In this document: positions 22,076 through 32,997 of the stretch, piece after piece | Layout: every line of letters begins with the position of its first letter | How positions within the stretch are numbered: position 1 is the stretch's first letter | NCBI RefSeq assembly: GCF_006539985.1 | Contig: NZ_BJOB01000001.1 | Location: forward strand, 1-64,000 | Origin: Kurthia gibsonii | GTDB lineage: Bacteria; Bacillota; Bacilli; Bacillales_A; Planococcaceae | DNA length: 64,000 nt | Reading direction: 5' to 3' | Position numbers and translations under genes: made by a program | Notes under the pieces: model-generated | What the model was told of the DNA's origin: nothing | Database searches by the model: none | The model's input: the letters and a program-made list of their open reading frames with translations, nothing else

Positions 22076-22188
22076 TTGCACTATGGATATCCCTATGTTA
22101 CAATTTAACGATGTGAGTAGTATTAAATACTAGCTCCTTGCCTTTACTCAATGAGTCTAGGCCTAAGTCCATAAGGAGGTGCTTAATA
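22076..22188 (+). promoter_or_regulatory. Promoter and leader of rpsF-ssb-rpsR
   Basis: ttgcac (22076-22081) and tacaat (22099-22104) are spaced by exactly 17 bp. The ~80-nt leader before rpsF contains a self-complementary ctaggcctaag at 22157-22167 ahead of the aaggaggtg site. In many bacteria the rpsF leader binds the S6:S18 complex; the conserved core of that motif could not be confirmed by eye. Confidence 0.6.
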
Positions 22189-22479
22189 ATGAGAAAATAC
22201 GAATTAATGTACATTATTCGTCCAAACATCGAAGAAGAAGCGAAAGCAGCTTTAGTTGAACGTTTCAACACAATCTTAACTTCAAACGGTGCAGAACTTA
22301 ATGAATCAAAAGATTGGGGTAAACGTCGTTTAGCTTACGAAATCAATGACTTCCGTGAAGGTTTCTACCAAATCATGAAAGTTACTGCTCCAGCTGCGGC
22401 AATCGATGAGTATACTCGTTTAGCTAACATCAACGAAGATATCATCCGCCACATCGCTGTTCGCGAAGAAGAAAAGTAA
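22189..22479 (+). CDS. rpsF: 30S ribosomal protein S6
   Basis: 96 residues, the usual length. It binds 16S rRNA as a pair with S18. The sequence runs [13 protein letters not shown], then [12 protein letters not shown], then [13 protein letters not shown]. The ATG at 22189 follows aaggaggtg. It is first in the rpsF-ssb-rpsR operon. Confidence 0.98.
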   Translation: MRKYELMYIIRPNIEEEAKAALVERFNTILTSNGAELNESKDWGKRRLAYEINDFREGFYQIMKVTAPAAAIDEYTRLANINEDIIRHIAVREEEK

Positions 22480-22517
22480 TAACATCGATATAAAATAGAT
22501 AAGGAGGTTGATTTCTG

Positions 22518-23051
22518 ATGATTAACCGTGTTGTATTAGTTGGAAGACTTACAAAAGATCCAGAGCTTCGTTATACGCCATCTGGTGTAGCAGTTGCACG
22601 TTTTACACTTGCTGTAAACCGTACATTCTCGAACCAACAAGGCGAAAGACAAGCAGACTTCATTAATATCGTCGTTTGGCGTAAGCAAGCCGAAAACACA
22701 GCTAATTTCCTTCGTAAAGGTTCTTTAGCGGGTGTTGAGGGCCGCATCCAAACAGGTAGTTATGATGGTCAAGATGGTAAAAAAGTTTACACAACTGAAG
22801 TTGTTGCAGATAGCGTACAGTTCTTAGAACCTCGCAATGCAGGCGGCGGTGCTCCACAAACGAACCAACAATTTGGTGACCAACCATCGTATGGTGGCGG
22901 TCAATCGTATAACCAAGCACCACAGCAAAACAATTATCAGCAAAATCAATCACCAAATCAACAAAACTATACACGTGTAGAACAAGATCCATTTGCAATG
23001 CCAAATGATCAAGGTAAAGTTGACATCTCAGATGACGATTTACCATTCTAA
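22518..23051 (+). CDS. ssb: Single-stranded DNA-binding protein
   Basis: 177 residues. The N-terminal OB fold ([20 protein letters not shown], residues 1-110) is followed by a Gln/Asn/Gly-rich linker and the acidic tip DISDDDLPF, which recruits repair and replication proteins. It lies between rpsF and rpsR as usual, with a strong aaggagg site. Confidence 0.98.
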   Translation: MINRVVLVGRLTKDPELRYTPSGVAVARFTLAVNRTFSNQQGERQADFINIVVWRKQAENTANFLRKGSLAGVEGRIQTGSYDGQDGKKVYTTEVVADSVQFLEPRNAGGGAPQTNQQFGDQPSYGGGQSYNQAPQQNNYQQNQSPNQQNYTRVEQDPFAMPNDQGKVDISDDDLPF

Positions 23052-23087
23052 TCGTGTACAAATTTAAACAAGGAGGGGACATATACT

Positions 23088-23324
23088 ATGGCACCACGTA
23101 GAGGAGGCCGCAAACGCCGTAAAGTTTGCTATTTCACTGCTAACAACATTAAACACATCGATTACAAAGATGTTGATTTACTAAAAAAATTCATCTCTGA
23201 ACGAGGAAAAATTCTTCCTCGTCGTGTAACAGGTACAAGTGCGAAATACCAACGTAAATTAACACTTGCTATCAAAACTTCACGCGTAATGGCTTTACTT
23301 CCATTCACAACTGATGATAAATAA
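23088..23324 (+). CDS. rpsR: 30S ribosomal protein S18
   Basis: 78 residues, basic ([16 protein letters not shown], then [17 protein letters not shown]). It is the partner of S6 on the platform of the small subunit and the last gene of the operon, with a terminator directly after it. The start has aaggaggg upstream. Confidence 0.98.
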   Translation: MAPRRGGRKRRKVCYFTANNIKHIDYKDVDLLKKFISERGKILPRRVTGTSAKYQRKLTLAIKTSRVMALLPFTTDDK

Positions 23325-23335
23325 GTAATTGAAAG

Positions 23336-23367
23336 AGACTAGGGCATATCGTCCTAGTCTTTTTTTA
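23336..23367 (+). terminator. Terminator after rpsR
   Basis: A stem of agactaggg with tcctagtct is followed by ttttttt. Confidence 0.9.
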
Positions 23368-23412
23368 TACGATTTTCTAATATATGTCTTTTGAAAGTAG
23401 CCATTTGCTTTT

Positions 23413-23441
23413 TTGTTTGCAATTGGGAAACATGGTACAAT
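23413..23441 (+). promoter_or_regulatory. Predicted promoter of yybS-gdpP-rplI-dnaC
   Basis: ttgttt (23413-23418) and tacaat (23436-23441) are separated by 17 bp, just upstream of the yybS start. Confidence 0.55.
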
Positions 23442-23486
23442 AAACAGATAAAATATTCATGTTGAAACAAAAAAGGAAGATTAAAA

Positions 23487-24440
23487 ATGATGCAAGATCC
23501 TAAAGTTCGGCAGCTAACAACAGGTGCAATGATGGCCGCAATGTTTGTACTTTTAACACTGCTAAGTAGTTTACCTGTTATTTCACTTATTTTTACATGG
23601 TTTATTCCATTACCGATTATTTTGCACGTGTACCGTTATTCATGGAAAAGTGGATTACTTGTCATTGTAGCCGGTATAATGGTGAACTTCTTAATTGTAG
23701 GTATACTAGCAATGTTGATTAGTGCTTTATTTGCTATTATTGGTCTCGCAATCGGTTATACATTGCATAACAAAAGAAGTAAAACAGAAGTGTTTTTAAC
23801 AACGAGTTTAGCTACGTTGGTAGCGATGGCTGGAATTATTGTTGCTTATATGCAGTTTACAGGTATTAATTTAATTACAGATACATTAAAGCAGTTAAAG
23901 TCGGCTGTGTATAAAAATGTGGAATTATCAGAGCAAATGGCTAAATTGACAAACACTAAATCGACATTTACGGATGAAATGGCCGCAAATATTGTGAAAA
24001 TTTTCACAGATACAATGCCTGCTATGTTATTTTTGTCGACATTTATTTTAGCGTGGTTATTAATCACAATTAATTTCCCTGTTATAAAAAAATTGCGTGT
24101 TCCTGTACCAAAGTTTCCGCCAATCAAAGACTTAAGACTACCAAGAATGTTACTACTCTTTTATTTTGCTATTTTATTAGTGCAATTTATTGTGAAACCT
24201 GAAGATGGTACATATTTATATCTTGTTTATGTAAATGCATATTTATTATTGTCGATGTTATTCTTTTTACAGGGTGTTTCATTTATTCATTTTATGGTAG
24301 CACGTTCTGAAATGCCAAAAGCAGTAGCATGGGTTGCAACAATTTTTGCAATTCCATTGAATTCGTTTATCACGTTACTGGGTATAATAGATTTAGGATT
24401 TGGACTTCGCGCATTACTAGGCGATAAGAAGACAAAATAG
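23487..24440 (+). CDS. yybS: YybS family membrane protein (DUF2232)
   Basis: 317 residues with about eight hydrophobic segments. DUF2232 proteins share the fold of ECF-transporter substrate-binding (S) components and sit next to gdpP in Bacillales. Function unknown. An ATG at 23490 is a second possible start. It ends 12 bp before gdpP, so the two are likely co-transcribed. Confidence 0.85.
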   Translation: MMQDPKVRQLTTGAMMAAMFVLLTLLSSLPVISLIFTWFIPLPIILHVYRYSWKSGLLVIVAGIMVNFLIVGILAMLISALFAIIGLAIGYTLHNKRSKTEVFLTTSLATLVAMAGIIVAYMQFTGINLITDTLKQLKSAVYKNVELSEQMAKLTNTKSTFTDEMAANIVKIFTDTMPAMLFLSTFILAWLLITINFPVIKKLRVPVPKFPPIKDLRLPRMLLLFYFAILLVQFIVKPEDGTYLYLVYVNAYLLLSMLFFLQGVSFIHFMVARSEMPKAVAWVATIFAIPLNSFITLLGIIDLGFGLRALLGDKKTK

Positions 24441-24452
24441 GAGATGAGAACT

Positions 24453-26429
24453 ATGGGTACTCGATTTAGACAAAGACCAATAAGATATCCTCTTTTAATT
24501 TTATCGCTGTTGATGATTGTAAGTATTGTGGGTCTTACTGTCTGGCATCCAATTATTGGTACGTTATACGGGATTTTAGTAATCGCTACGACATTTGTTT
24601 CTTGGAAGTATGAGAAAAATACGTACGAAGAAACGGAACGTCATATCGCTATGCTAAGTTATCGTTTAGAGAATGTGGGCGAAAAAGCATTGCTTGAAAT
24701 GCCCATTGGAATTATCTTAATTGATGATGGAACAACGATTGAATGGGCAAATCCACATATTAAAAAGATGATGAACGGTGATGAATTAATTGGTCGTGAT
24801 TTATCCTTTATATCAGAGGAGCTAATCTCATTAACAGCACATGAAGATTTACATGAAATGAACGCGACAGTGGAAGATCGCCAATATCGCGTATTATTTA
24901 AACGAGAAGAAAAATTGCTATATTTCTTTGATATTACAGAGCAAGTTGAAATTGAAGAATTGTATTATGAAGATCGTACAGTTTTAGCTATACTATTTAT
25001 TGATAACTATGATGAAATTACGCAAAGTATGGATGACCAAACACGTAGTCAGACGAACACATTGATTACATCACTTGTGAATAAGTGGGGATCCTATCAC
25101 GATATTTATATTAAACGTATTTCGTCAGATCGTTTTATGGCGGTTATGAATGAATCCATTTTATCGAATTTAGAAAAAAAGAAATTTGCAATTTTAGATG
25201 ATATTCGTGAAATCACTGCTCAGCAAAACTTATCACTTACATTAAGTATTGGTGTAGGCGCTGGCTCACCTTCTTTAACAGAGTTAGGCGAGTTAGCACA
25301 ATCGAGTTTAGATCTTGCTTTAGGACGTGGTGGAGATCAGGTTGCGATTAAACAACCTGATGGAAAGGTGAAATTCTATGGTGGTAAAACAAACCCTGTA
25401 GAAAAACGTACGCGTGTAAGAGCGCGTGTTATCTCACATGCTTTACGTGATTTGATTCAAGATAGTGACCAAGTATTTGTAATGGGGCATAAGATGCCTG
25501 ATATGGATGCGATTGGTTCATCTATTGGTGTACGAAAGATGGCGGATATGAATAAAGTTGATGGATACGTTGTCATCGATTTTGAACAAATTGATCAAAG
25601 CATTAATCGTTTAATGCAAGTTATTAAAGATAAGTCTGATTTGTACGATCGATTTTTATCACCAGATCAAGTATTGGATAAAATGACAGATAAGTCGCTC
25701 GTTGTCATTGTCGATACACATAAGCCGAGTATGACGATTGATGAACGCATTGTAAATCAAGCGAGTAAGGTTGTCGTGATTGACCATCATCGCCGTGGTG
25801 AGGAATTTATTGACCGTCCAATGCTTGTATATATGGAGCCATATGCTTCTTCAACAGCAGAACTAATTACAGAATTACTCGAATATCAGCCTAAGAACGA
25901 TAAAATTTCGATGTTAGAAGCAACAGCACTACTAGCAGGGATTATTGTCGATACGAAATCATTTACGCTTAGAACGGGTGCTAGGACGTTTGAGGCGGCA
26001 TCATATTTAAGAACAAATGGTGCAGATACTATTTTAGTTCAACGCTTACTAAAAGAAGATTTAAATACGTATTTAGAACGCGCACAAATTGTCAAAACAG
26101 CAGAATTTGTGCATAATGGCATTGTGATTGCACATGGTGAAAAAGACCAAGTATATAATTCAGTATTAATTGCACAAACAGCTGATATTTTACTTACGAT
26201 GAAAGACATTTCAGCGTCCTTTGTTGTCGCACGGAGAAGTGATGGTAAAATAGGTATTAGCGCACGCTCTTTAGGCGAAATTAATGTTCAAATCATTATG
26301 GAAGCACTTGGAGGTGGCGGTCATTTAACAAATGCAGCTACACAATTACAAGTGGATACCATCGAAGAAGCAATCGAACGTTTAAAGAAAGCAATTGATG
26401 AAACATTAGAGGGGAGTCAAGAATCATGA
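24453..26429 (+). CDS. gdpP: Cyclic di-AMP phosphodiesterase GdpP
   Basis: 658 residues. It degrades c-di-AMP and so controls potassium balance, wall stress and beta-lactam tolerance. It has two N-terminal membrane helices, a PAS-like domain (about 75-150), a degenerate GGDEF domain (about 170-300), and DHH/DHHA1 phosphodiesterase domains with [29 protein letters not shown] and the late GGGGHLTNA. The ATG at 24453 follows aggag at proper spacing. Its stop overlaps the rplI start by 4 bp. Confidence 0.95.
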   Translation: MGTRFRQRPIRYPLLILSLLMIVSIVGLTVWHPIIGTLYGILVIATTFVSWKYEKNTYEETERHIAMLSYRLENVGEKALLEMPIGIILIDDGTTIEWANPHIKKMMNGDELIGRDLSFISEELISLTAHEDLHEMNATVEDRQYRVLFKREEKLLYFFDITEQVEIEELYYEDRTVLAILFIDNYDEITQSMDDQTRSQTNTLITSLVNKWGSYHDIYIKRISSDRFMAVMNESILSNLEKKKFAILDDIREITAQQNLSLTLSIGVGAGSPSLTELGELAQSSLDLALGRGGDQVAIKQPDGKVKFYGGKTNPVEKRTRVRARVISHALRDLIQDSDQVFVMGHKMPDMDAIGSSIGVRKMADMNKVDGYVVIDFEQIDQSINRLMQVIKDKSDLYDRFLSPDQVLDKMTDKSLVVIVDTHKPSMTIDERIVNQASKVVVIDHHRRGEEFIDRPMLVYMEPYASSTAELITELLEYQPKNDKISMLEATALLAGIIVDTKSFTLRTGARTFEAASYLRTNGADTILVQRLLKEDLNTYLERAQIVKTAEFVHNGIVIAHGEKDQVYNSVLIAQTADILLTMKDISASFVVARRSDGKIGISARSLGEINVQIIMEALGGGGHLTNAATQLQVDTIEEAIERLKKAIDETLEGSQES

Positions 26430-26875
26430 AAGTAATTTTCTTAAAAGACGTTAAAGGACAAGGTAAAAAAGGTGAGGTAAAAGAAGTATCAGATGGTTAC
26501 GCACGTAACGTATTATTAAAAAATAAATCAGCTGTAGAAGCTACACCTCAAGCAATGAGCCAATTACAAGGTCAAAAGCGTAAAGAGCAGCAAAATGCAG
26601 AAGCAGAATTACAAGCTGCTAAAGATTTAAAAGTAAAAGTAGAAGAATTAACAGTGGAATTAAAATCAAAAACTGGCGAAGGTGGTCGTCTATTTGGTTC
26701 AATTACATCAAAACAAATTGCAGATGAGTTAAATAAAAAGCATGGTATTAAAGTAGATAAGCGCAAAATGGATTTACCAGAAGCAATTCGTACATTGGGT
26801 GTAACAAAAGTTCCTGTGAAATTACATCCAGAAGTTACAGCAACATTGAAAGTGCATGTAACAGAGCAAAAATAA
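26426..26875 (+). CDS. rplI: 50S ribosomal protein L9
   Basis: 149 residues. The N-terminal domain ([17 protein letters not shown], then DGYARNVLL) is followed by the long connecting helix and the C-terminal domain. It is translationally coupled to gdpP through an ATGA overlap; dnaC follows 12 bp downstream. The gdpP-rplI-dnaC order is conserved in Bacillales. Confidence 0.98.
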   Translation: MKVIFLKDVKGQGKKGEVKEVSDGYARNVLLKNKSAVEATPQAMSQLQGQKRKEQQNAEAELQAAKDLKVKVEELTVELKSKTGEGGRLFGSITSKQIADELNKKHGIKVDKRKMDLPEAIRTLGVTKVPVKLHPEVTATLKVHVTEQK

Positions 26876-26887
26876 GGGGAGACAAAT

Positions 26888-28249
26888 ATGAATAATGATC
26901 CATTAATGGACCGTATTCCACCGCACAATCAAGAAGCTGAGCAATCAGTATTGGGTGCGATCTTCCTTGAACCACAGTCTTTAATTACAGCCTCTGAAAC
27001 ATTATTAGCAGATGATTTTTATCAAGCAGCGCATCGTTTGATTTTTGAAACGATGCTACGCTTGAGCGATTTAGGAAAAGCCATCGATGTCGTAACCGTA
27101 ACGGAAGAACTTTCAAGCCGTAATCAATTGGACGATGTCGGTGGTATTTCATATATGACGGAATTAGCCAATGCCGTACCGACAGCAGCTAACATCGCGT
27201 ACTATTCAGAAATCGTTGCCCAAAAATCATTACTGCGTAAGTTAATTCGTACAGCTACAAAAATTGTAGAAGATAGTTTTACAAGAGAAGATGAAGTAGC
27301 AGAATTATTAGCTGAAGCTGAAAAGCAAATAATGGAAGTAGCCAATCGTAGTAATTCAGGGGACTTTAAGCATGTAAAAGATGTTCTTGTACAGACGTAC
27401 GAGAATGTGGAAAAGCTCCAAAATCGTAAAGGAGACATTACGGGTATTCCAACAGGTTTCCGCGACTTAGATCGCTTAACAGCTGGTTTTCAGCGTGGTG
27501 ATCTCATCATTGTAGCAGCCAGACCATCTGTAGGTAAGACAGCATTTGCCTTGAATGTTGCACAAGCAGTAGGGACGCAAACATCTGAAAATGTAGCCAT
27601 ATTCTCACTAGAGATGGGGGCAGACCAACTTGTTATGCGTATGTTGTGTGCTGAAGGTAATATTGATGCACAAGTATTACGTACAGGTGCATTAACAACA
27701 GAAGACTGGCGAAAATTAACGATGGCTATGGGAAGTTTATCGCATGCAGGTATTTATATTGATGATGCAGCTGGTGTCCGTGTAAATGAAATTCGAGCTA
27801 AATGTCGGCGCTTAAAACAAGAAAGTGGTCTTGGGATGATCTTAATTGATTATCTTCAGTTAATTCAGGGTAGTGGTTCATCAGGACAAAACCGTCAACA
27901 AGAGGTTTCTGAGATTTCACGCTCTCTTAAAGCACTTGCTAGGGAGCTTGAAGTGCCTGTTATTGCTTTATCGCAGTTATCACGTGGTGTAGAGCAACGA
28001 CAAGATAAACGTCCGATGATGTCTGATTTACGTGAATCTGGTTCGATTGAGCAAGATGCAGATATCGTTGCTTTCTTATATCGTGAAGACTATTATGATA
28101 AAGAAACGGAAGATGCCAATACAATTGAGATTATTGTAGCAAAGCAACGTAATGGTCCAACAGATACAGTGAAATTAGCATTTAAAAAAGAATTTAATAA
28201 GTTTGTGAGTGTTGATTGGTCTCAAGAATCACCACCAGCGAGTTACTAA
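26888..28249 (+). CDS. dnaC: Replicative DNA helicase DnaC (DnaB family)
   Basis: 453 residues. It is the hexameric 5'-3' helicase of the replication fork, named DnaC in Bacillus and DnaB in E. coli. The N-terminal DnaB domain (PPHNQEAEQSVLGAIFLEP) is followed by the RecA-like C-terminal domain with Walker A ARPSVGKTAFALN, the Walker B region ILIDYLQLI, and SQLSRGVEQR. The start has aggggag upstream. Confidence 0.97.
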   Translation: MNNDPLMDRIPPHNQEAEQSVLGAIFLEPQSLITASETLLADDFYQAAHRLIFETMLRLSDLGKAIDVVTVTEELSSRNQLDDVGGISYMTELANAVPTAANIAYYSEIVAQKSLLRKLIRTATKIVEDSFTREDEVAELLAEAEKQIMEVANRSNSGDFKHVKDVLVQTYENVEKLQNRKGDITGIPTGFRDLDRLTAGFQRGDLIIVAARPSVGKTAFALNVAQAVGTQTSENVAIFSLEMGADQLVMRMLCAEGNIDAQVLRTGALTTEDWRKLTMAMGSLSHAGIYIDDAAGVRVNEIRAKCRRLKQESGLGMILIDYLQLIQGSGSSGQNRQQEVSEISRSLKALARELEVPVIALSQLSRGVEQRQDKRPMMSDLRESGSIEQDADIVAFLYREDYYDKETEDANTIEIIVAKQRNGPTDTVKLAFKKEFNKFVSVDWSQESPPASY

Positions 28250-28253
28250 CATT

Positions 28254-28300
28254 AAATACGAACATTTTCAATTGTAAAAATGAAATCTGTTCGTATTTTT
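28254..28300 (+). terminator. Terminator after dnaC
   Basis: An 11-bp perfect stem (aaatacgaaca with tgttcgtattt) is followed by tt aatt. It lies directly upstream of the purA promoter. Confidence 0.75.
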
Positions 28301-28302
28301 AA

Positions 28303-28331
28303 TTGACTTTTTAGAAGATGGTTGTTAAAAT
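28303..28331 (+). promoter_or_regulatory. Predicted promoter of purA
   Basis: ttgact (28303-28308) and taaaat (28326-28331) are separated by exactly 17 bp. No clear PurR box was recognised. Confidence 0.65.
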
Positions 28332-28385
28332 AACTTTTGTTTTTAATCAGGATACACAAAGTATCTGACGGAGGTGCTGTATAAA

Positions 28386-29678
28386 ATGACATCAGTAGTA
28401 GTAGTAGGAACGCAATGGGGAGACGAAGGTAAAGGGAAGATTACAGATTTTCTTTCAAAACAAGCAGATATCATTGCGCGTTTTTCGGGCGGTGACAATG
28501 CAGGTCATACAATTCAATTCGAAGGCGAAACGTATAAGCTTCATTTAATTCCATCAGGTATTTTTTATGCAGATAAGCGCTCTGTAATGGGCAATGGAAT
28601 GGTAATCAATCCAGAATCTTTAGTAAAAGAATTAAAAGGATTACAAGAACGTGGTGTGGATACGTCAAATCTACGTATTTCAAATCGTGCGCACGTCATT
28701 TTACCGTACCACATTCATCAAGATAAAGTAGACGAAGCTTCACGTGGCGATGCAAAAATCGGCACAACATGTAAAGGTATTGGGCCATGTTATACAGATA
28801 AAGTACAACGTATTGGTATTCGTATTGCAGACTTACTTGATAAGGAAGTATTTGAAGAAAAATTACGTACAAACTTAGAATTGAAAAACCGTTTATTCAC
28901 GAAATTCTACGAAGTAGAAGGATTAGAGTTTGATGATATTTTTGAAAAATTCTATGCGTATGGTCAAGAGATTGCTCCTTATGTAACAGATACTTCTAAG
29001 ATCTTAAATGATGTCATGGATGAAGGCGGCAAAGTATTATTTGAAGGTGCTCAAGGTGTACTATTAGATGTAGATCATGGAACATATCCATATGTAACAT
29101 CTTCAAACCCAGTAGCAGGTGGTGTTACAACAGGTACAGGTGTTGGCCCGGCTTCTATTAATCGTGTAATCGGCGTATCAAAAGCATATACTTCACGTGT
29201 AGGTGATGGTCCATTCCCAACTGAACTATTTGATGAAGTAGGGAATCAAATTCGCGAGGTCGGTCGTGAATACGGTACGACAACAGGTCGTCCACGTCGT
29301 GTTGGTTGGTTTGATACAGTGGTTGTACGTCACTCGCGTCGTGTTTCAGGTATTACAGATTTAGCACTCAACTCAATTGACGTTTTATCAGGTTTAGATA
29401 CAGTGAAAATTTGTGTAGCTTATGATTATAATGGTGAACGTATTACAGAATATCCAGCAAACTTACACATTATCGAACAATGCAAACCTATTTATGAAGA
29501 ACTTCCTGGATGGGACGAAGATATTACAGGTGTTCGTCGTTTAGAAGATTTACCAGAAAATGCACGTAAGTATGTAGAACGTGTAAGTGAATTAACAGGT
29601 ATTCGAATTGCTACATTCTCAGTAGGTCCTGACCGTGATCAAACAAATGTATTATTAAATATTTGGGACGAGATTTAG
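28386..29678 (+). CDS. purA: Adenylosuccinate synthetase
   Basis: 430 residues. It makes adenylosuccinate from IMP and aspartate with GTP, the first committed step to AMP. The GTP-binding loop is [11 protein letters not shown], followed by GGDNAGHTI and the C-terminal [13 protein letters not shown]. The ATG at 28386 gives the family N terminus ([10 protein letters not shown]) and has ggaggtg upstream. Confidence 0.98.
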   Translation: MTSVVVVGTQWGDEGKGKITDFLSKQADIIARFSGGDNAGHTIQFEGETYKLHLIPSGIFYADKRSVMGNGMVINPESLVKELKGLQERGVDTSNLRISNRAHVILPYHIHQDKVDEASRGDAKIGTTCKGIGPCYTDKVQRIGIRIADLLDKEVFEEKLRTNLELKNRLFTKFYEVEGLEFDDIFEKFYAYGQEIAPYVTDTSKILNDVMDEGGKVLFEGAQGVLLDVDHGTYPYVTSSNPVAGGVTTGTGVGPASINRVIGVSKAYTSRVGDGPFPTELFDEVGNQIREVGREYGTTTGRPRRVGWFDTVVVRHSRRVSGITDLALNSIDVLSGLDTVKICVAYDYNGERITEYPANLHIIEQCKPIYEELPGWDEDITGVRRLEDLPENARKYVERVSELTGIRIATFSVGPDRDQTNVLLNIWDEI

Positions 29679-29686
29679 TATCATAT

Positions 29687-29728
29687 AAAAAAAGCAGGAA
29701 TCGCATGAGACGCGGTTCCTGCTTTTTT
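29687..29728. terminator. Bidirectional terminator after purA
   Basis: An aaaagcaggaa/ttcctgctttt stem is flanked by A and T runs. It serves purA and the convergent membrane-protein gene. Confidence 0.88.
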
Positions 29729-29732
29729 ATAC

Positions 29733-30140
29733 CTACGTATCAAAACGAAGATAACGAATCCCAAATTTAATTCCTGCAAGGGTTAAGGCTGTGCCTAAAC
29801 CTGTATAGAAATACGCGATAAAGGATTCGGGCATTAAATTCATGACACGAATGGTAATACCGAGTGTTATCATAACAGCCATGATAATAAACGATTTTAA
29901 ATCAAAGAAATACCAAAAATATTGTTTTTCTATCTCATAACCAGCAATTCGGATTGTATGTTTATTAACGAGGCGATTAAAAATCAAAAACCAAAACAAA
30001 CAAAAGACAATAATTAATAAAATAATATTGAGGACAGTTATATGTCCAACATAAGCAAGTAAACCAATGCGTACAATATTAATTCCTACAATAAGCCATA
30101 CAAAACAAGCAATGAGAAGTAATGTACGATTCCTAACCAT
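29733..30140 (-). CDS. Uncharacterised four-helix membrane protein
   Basis: 135 residues. About four hydrophobic helices are visible (about 7-27, 33-53, 78-98 and 107-125), joined by short loops, one with HTIRIAGYEIEKQYF. No family or catalytic motif was recognised. It stands alone on the minus strand between purA and walR. The ATG at 30140 is preceded by aaggaagg. Confidence 0.7.
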   Translation of the reverse strand: MVRNRTLLLIACFVWLIVGINIVRIGLLAYVGHITVLNIILLIIVFCLFWFLIFNRLVNKHTIRIAGYEIEKQYFWYFFDLKSFIIMAVMITLGITIRVMNLMPESFIAYFYTGLGTALTLAGIKFGIRYLRFDT

Positions 30141-30450
30141 AGGTGGGCTACCTTCCTTAAATGTTTGGAAAATGAAGTTGATTCATGTCGAATAGTATCC
30201 TTTTTGATTATTTTTATAACAAAAGTATATGTACAGAAAGTTTCAATTTCTTTACAATACAATTTCAAAATGGGTAGTATTTATAATATATGATAAGTTA
30301 GAAGAGTTCATTCTTCTGTATTATAATATTTCCTGGGGAATAAATTACAAAATATTACCTAAAGGTGCGTCAGAATTGAAATCATGTTAGAGTAAACAGA
30401 GAGTGAATGTAAATAAAACAGTGTATTTTAGAGAGAAAGGATGAAAGAAT
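30141..30450 (+). other. Intergenic region upstream of walR
   Basis: 310 bp without a convincing gene. It is AT-rich with several tataat-like -10 elements (for example 30322-30327) but no good -35 at the right spacing. The walR promoter should lie here; it could not be placed with confidence. Confidence 0.4.
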
Positions 30451-31161
30451 TTGGATAAGAAAATCTTAGTAGTGGATGATGAAAAACCGATTGCAGATAT
30501 ATTACAATTTAATTTAACAAAAGAAGGTTACAGTGTAGTAACAGCTTATGATGGTGATGAAGCTTTGGAAAAAGTAGAAGCAGAAAAACCAGATTTAATC
30601 TTATTAGACATTATGTTACCAAAACGTGACGGTATGGAAGTAGTGCGTGAGGTACGTAAAAAATACGACACACCAATCATTATGATTACAGCGAAAGACT
30701 CTGAAATTGATAAAGTTTTAGGTTTAGAGCTTGGAGCAGATGATTATGTAACGAAGCCGTTTAGTACACGTGAGTTAGTTGCGCGTGTCAAAGCAAATAT
30801 GCGTCGCCATCAAACAACAGCCACTGTTGAAGAGGAAGAAGAGTCTTCAAATGATATTGTTGTAGGCTCATTAATAATCCAACCAGAAGCTTATTTAGTT
30901 TTAAAGAGAGATGAAACAATTGAATTAACACATCGTGAATTTGAATTGTTACATTATTTAGCGAAACATATCGGACAAGTGATGACACGAGAACATTTAT
31001 TACAAACTGTTTGGGGTTATGACTATTTCGGTGATGTACGAACAGTTGACGTAACAATTCGACGTCTACGTGAAAAAATTGAGGATAATCCAAGTCATCC
31101 AGCATGGATTGTAACACGTCGTGGTGTGGGGTACTATTTGAGAAATCCTGAACAGGAGTAA
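30451..31161 (+). CDS. walR: Response regulator WalR (YycF)
   Basis: 236 residues. It is an OmpR-family regulator of cell-wall metabolism, essential in many Firmicutes. The receiver domain has acidic residues Asp9-Asp10, phosphoacceptor Asp53 ([12 protein letters not shown]) and Lys in the AKDSEIDKV region. The C-terminal winged helix shows [12 protein letters not shown] and [19 protein letters not shown]. The TTG at 30451 has agaaagg upstream. It heads the walRKHIJ operon. Confidence 0.97.
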   Translation: MDKKILVVDDEKPIADILQFNLTKEGYSVVTAYDGDEALEKVEAEKPDLILLDIMLPKRDGMEVVREVRKKYDTPIIMITAKDSEIDKVLGLELGADDYVTKPFSTRELVARVKANMRRHQTTATVEEEEESSNDIVVGSLIIQPEAYLVLKRDETIELTHREFELLHYLAKHIGQVMTREHLLQTVWGYDYFGDVRTVDVTIRRLREKIEDNPSHPAWIVTRRGVGYYLRNPEQE

Positions 31162-31167
31162 TGTTGA

Positions 31168-32997
31168 ATGCAAAAGGTAGGTTTTTTTAAATCTGTACAC
31201 GCAAAAGTTGTATTGATTTATGTACTTTTAATATTGATTGCCATGCAAATTATGGGGTTATACTTTGCGAATAAATTAGAGGCTACGCTTAAGCACAACT
31301 TTACGCATTCCGTAACAGATCGTCTTAAGCTAGTCGAGTTTAGCGTGAAAGAAGAAATGGTTAAGTCACATGAAGAAAATGATGGGACACTGGAATCCAA
31401 TTTACGCGACATTCTAGGTGGATTGTCTTCTGGTTCGGGAGATATTAGTGAAATTCGTGTAATCGATTCACATAATCGCATTTTAGCGACTTCAGATAAT
31501 AACAGTCAATCGATTATTGGCCAACGTTCCGCAGAAAGCGCAGTGACTTCAGCGCTTTCTACATCATCACCAATTGAAAAGATGGCGATTGATAAAAAGA
31601 CTGATAAACGCGTATGGATTATTGCAAAACCTATTCAATCACAAGGAAAAACAATTGGTGTCATCTATGTTAAAGCCAATATTGAAACGGTATTTGAACA
31701 AATGACTACGATTAATAAGATTCTCGCCGTAGGTACAGCAATTGCTTTATTAATTACAATTATTTTAGGCGTTTTCATCGCTAAGACGATTACAAAACCA
31801 ATTTCGGATATGCGTAGGCAAGCTGTTGCAATGGCAAAAGGGAATTATTCGAGAAAGGTTAAAGTATATGGGAATGACGAAATTGGTCAGTTGGCTGTAT
31901 CTTTTAACCATTTAACGAATCGCTTACAAGAGGCGCACTCAACGACTGAAGGTGAGAGAAGGAAGTTAGCATCTGTCTTAACGAATATGACAGATGGTGT
32001 AATTGCAACAGATCGTAAAGGGAAAATTATTTTGATTAACGCGCCTGCACAGAAATTACTTGCGACTGAAAATAATGAATTAATGGGACGACAAATTACA
32101 GAGGTTCTAGGCTTAGATGAAGAATACACATTTGAAGATTTGATTCATATGCAAGAGGCGGTGAATTTAGATTTCAGCACGCAAGACCGCCCTTATATTT
32201 GGCGAGCAAATTTCTCTGTTATTCAAAAAGAGACAGGTTTTGTGAATGGTTTAATTGCTGTATTACATGATATTACAGAACAAGAGAAAATTGAAATGGA
32301 ACGTCGTGACTTTGTTTCAAATGTATCACATGAGTTACGCACACCACTTACAACGATGCGCAGTTATTTAGAAGCATTGGCAGATGGTGCATGGCGTGAT
32401 GAAAATATTGCACCAACATTTTTAAATGTGACACGTACAGAAACAGAGCGTATGATTCGTCTGGTTACAGATTTACTACAATTATCTCGTATGGATAGTC
32501 GTGAATATGAATTGAATACGGATTTCGTTGATTTTGTTAAATTCTTTGATCGCATTATTAATCGTTTTGAGATGTCGAAATCTAAAGAAGTAGAATTCAT
32601 TCGTGAACTACCTACTACACCTATTTATGTTGAAATTGATACAGATAAAATCACACAAGTTATTGATAATATTATTTCAAATGCGTTAAAGTATTCGCCA
32701 GATGGTGGGTATATTCGGTTTAAGTTAACAAATATTGATGACGAGATTTTAGTCGAAATTAAAGATACGGGTATGGGAATTCCAAAAGAGAATGTTGATC
32801 GCATTTTTGACCGCTTCTATCGTGTCGATAAAACACGTGCGCGCTCTATGGGGGGAACGGGTCTTGGACTAGCCATTTCACGTGAAATGATTAATGCACA
32901 TGGTGGACGCATCTGGGCTGAATCAGTAGAGGGAAAAGGCACATCTGTATTCTTTACACTACCAAATAATGCAGAAGAGGATGGTGAGTGGGAATAA
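31168..32997 (+). CDS. walK: Sensor histidine kinase WalK (YycG)
   Basis: 609 residues. It has TM1 (about 13-30), an extracellular Cache/PAS-like domain, TM2 (about 183-203), HAMP, a cytoplasmic PAS domain (about 265-370), HisKA with the phosphorylated His388 in VSHELRTP, and HATPase (NALKYSPDGG, GTGLGLAIS). It senses the state of the division septum and wall, and phosphorylates WalR. It starts 6 bp after walR and its stop overlaps the walH start. Confidence 0.97.
   Translation: MQKVGFFKSVHAKVVLIYVLLILIAMQIMGLYFANKLEATLKHNFTHSVTDRLKLVEFSVKEEMVKSHEENDGTLESNLRDILGGLSSGSGDISEIRVIDSHNRILATSDNNSQSIIGQRSAESAVTSALSTSSPIEKMAIDKKTDKRVWIIAKPIQSQGKTIGVIYVKANIETVFEQMTTINKILAVGTAIALLITIILGVFIAKTITKPISDMRRQAVAMAKGNYSRKVKVYGNDEIGQLAVSFNHLTNRLQEAHSTTEGERRKLASVLTNMTDGVIATDRKGKIILINAPAQKLLATENNELMGRQITEVLGLDEEYTFEDLIHMQEAVNLDFSTQDRPYIWRANFSVIQKETGFVNGLIAVLHDITEQEKIEMERRDFVSNVSHELRTPLTTMRSYLEALADGAWRDENIAPTFLNVTRTETERMIRLVTDLLQLSRMDSREYELNTDFVDFVKFFDRIINRFEMSKSKEVEFIRELPTTPIYVEIDTDKITQVIDNIISNALKYSPDGGYIRFKLTNIDDEILVEIKDTGMGIPKENVDRIFDRFYRVDKTRARSMGGTGLGLAISREMINAHGGRIWAESVEGKGTSVFFTLPNNAEEDGEWE

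Noticed and set aside
22111-22188. S6:S18-binding riboregulator in the rpsF leader
   Set aside because: The leader has a plausible hairpin, but the conserved core could not be identified by eye, so no separate riboswitch-type call was made.
32873-32888. parS-like sequence in walK (tttcacgtgaaa core)
   Set aside because: Only the central 12 bases match; both outer pairs differ from the consensus, so it is treated as chance.
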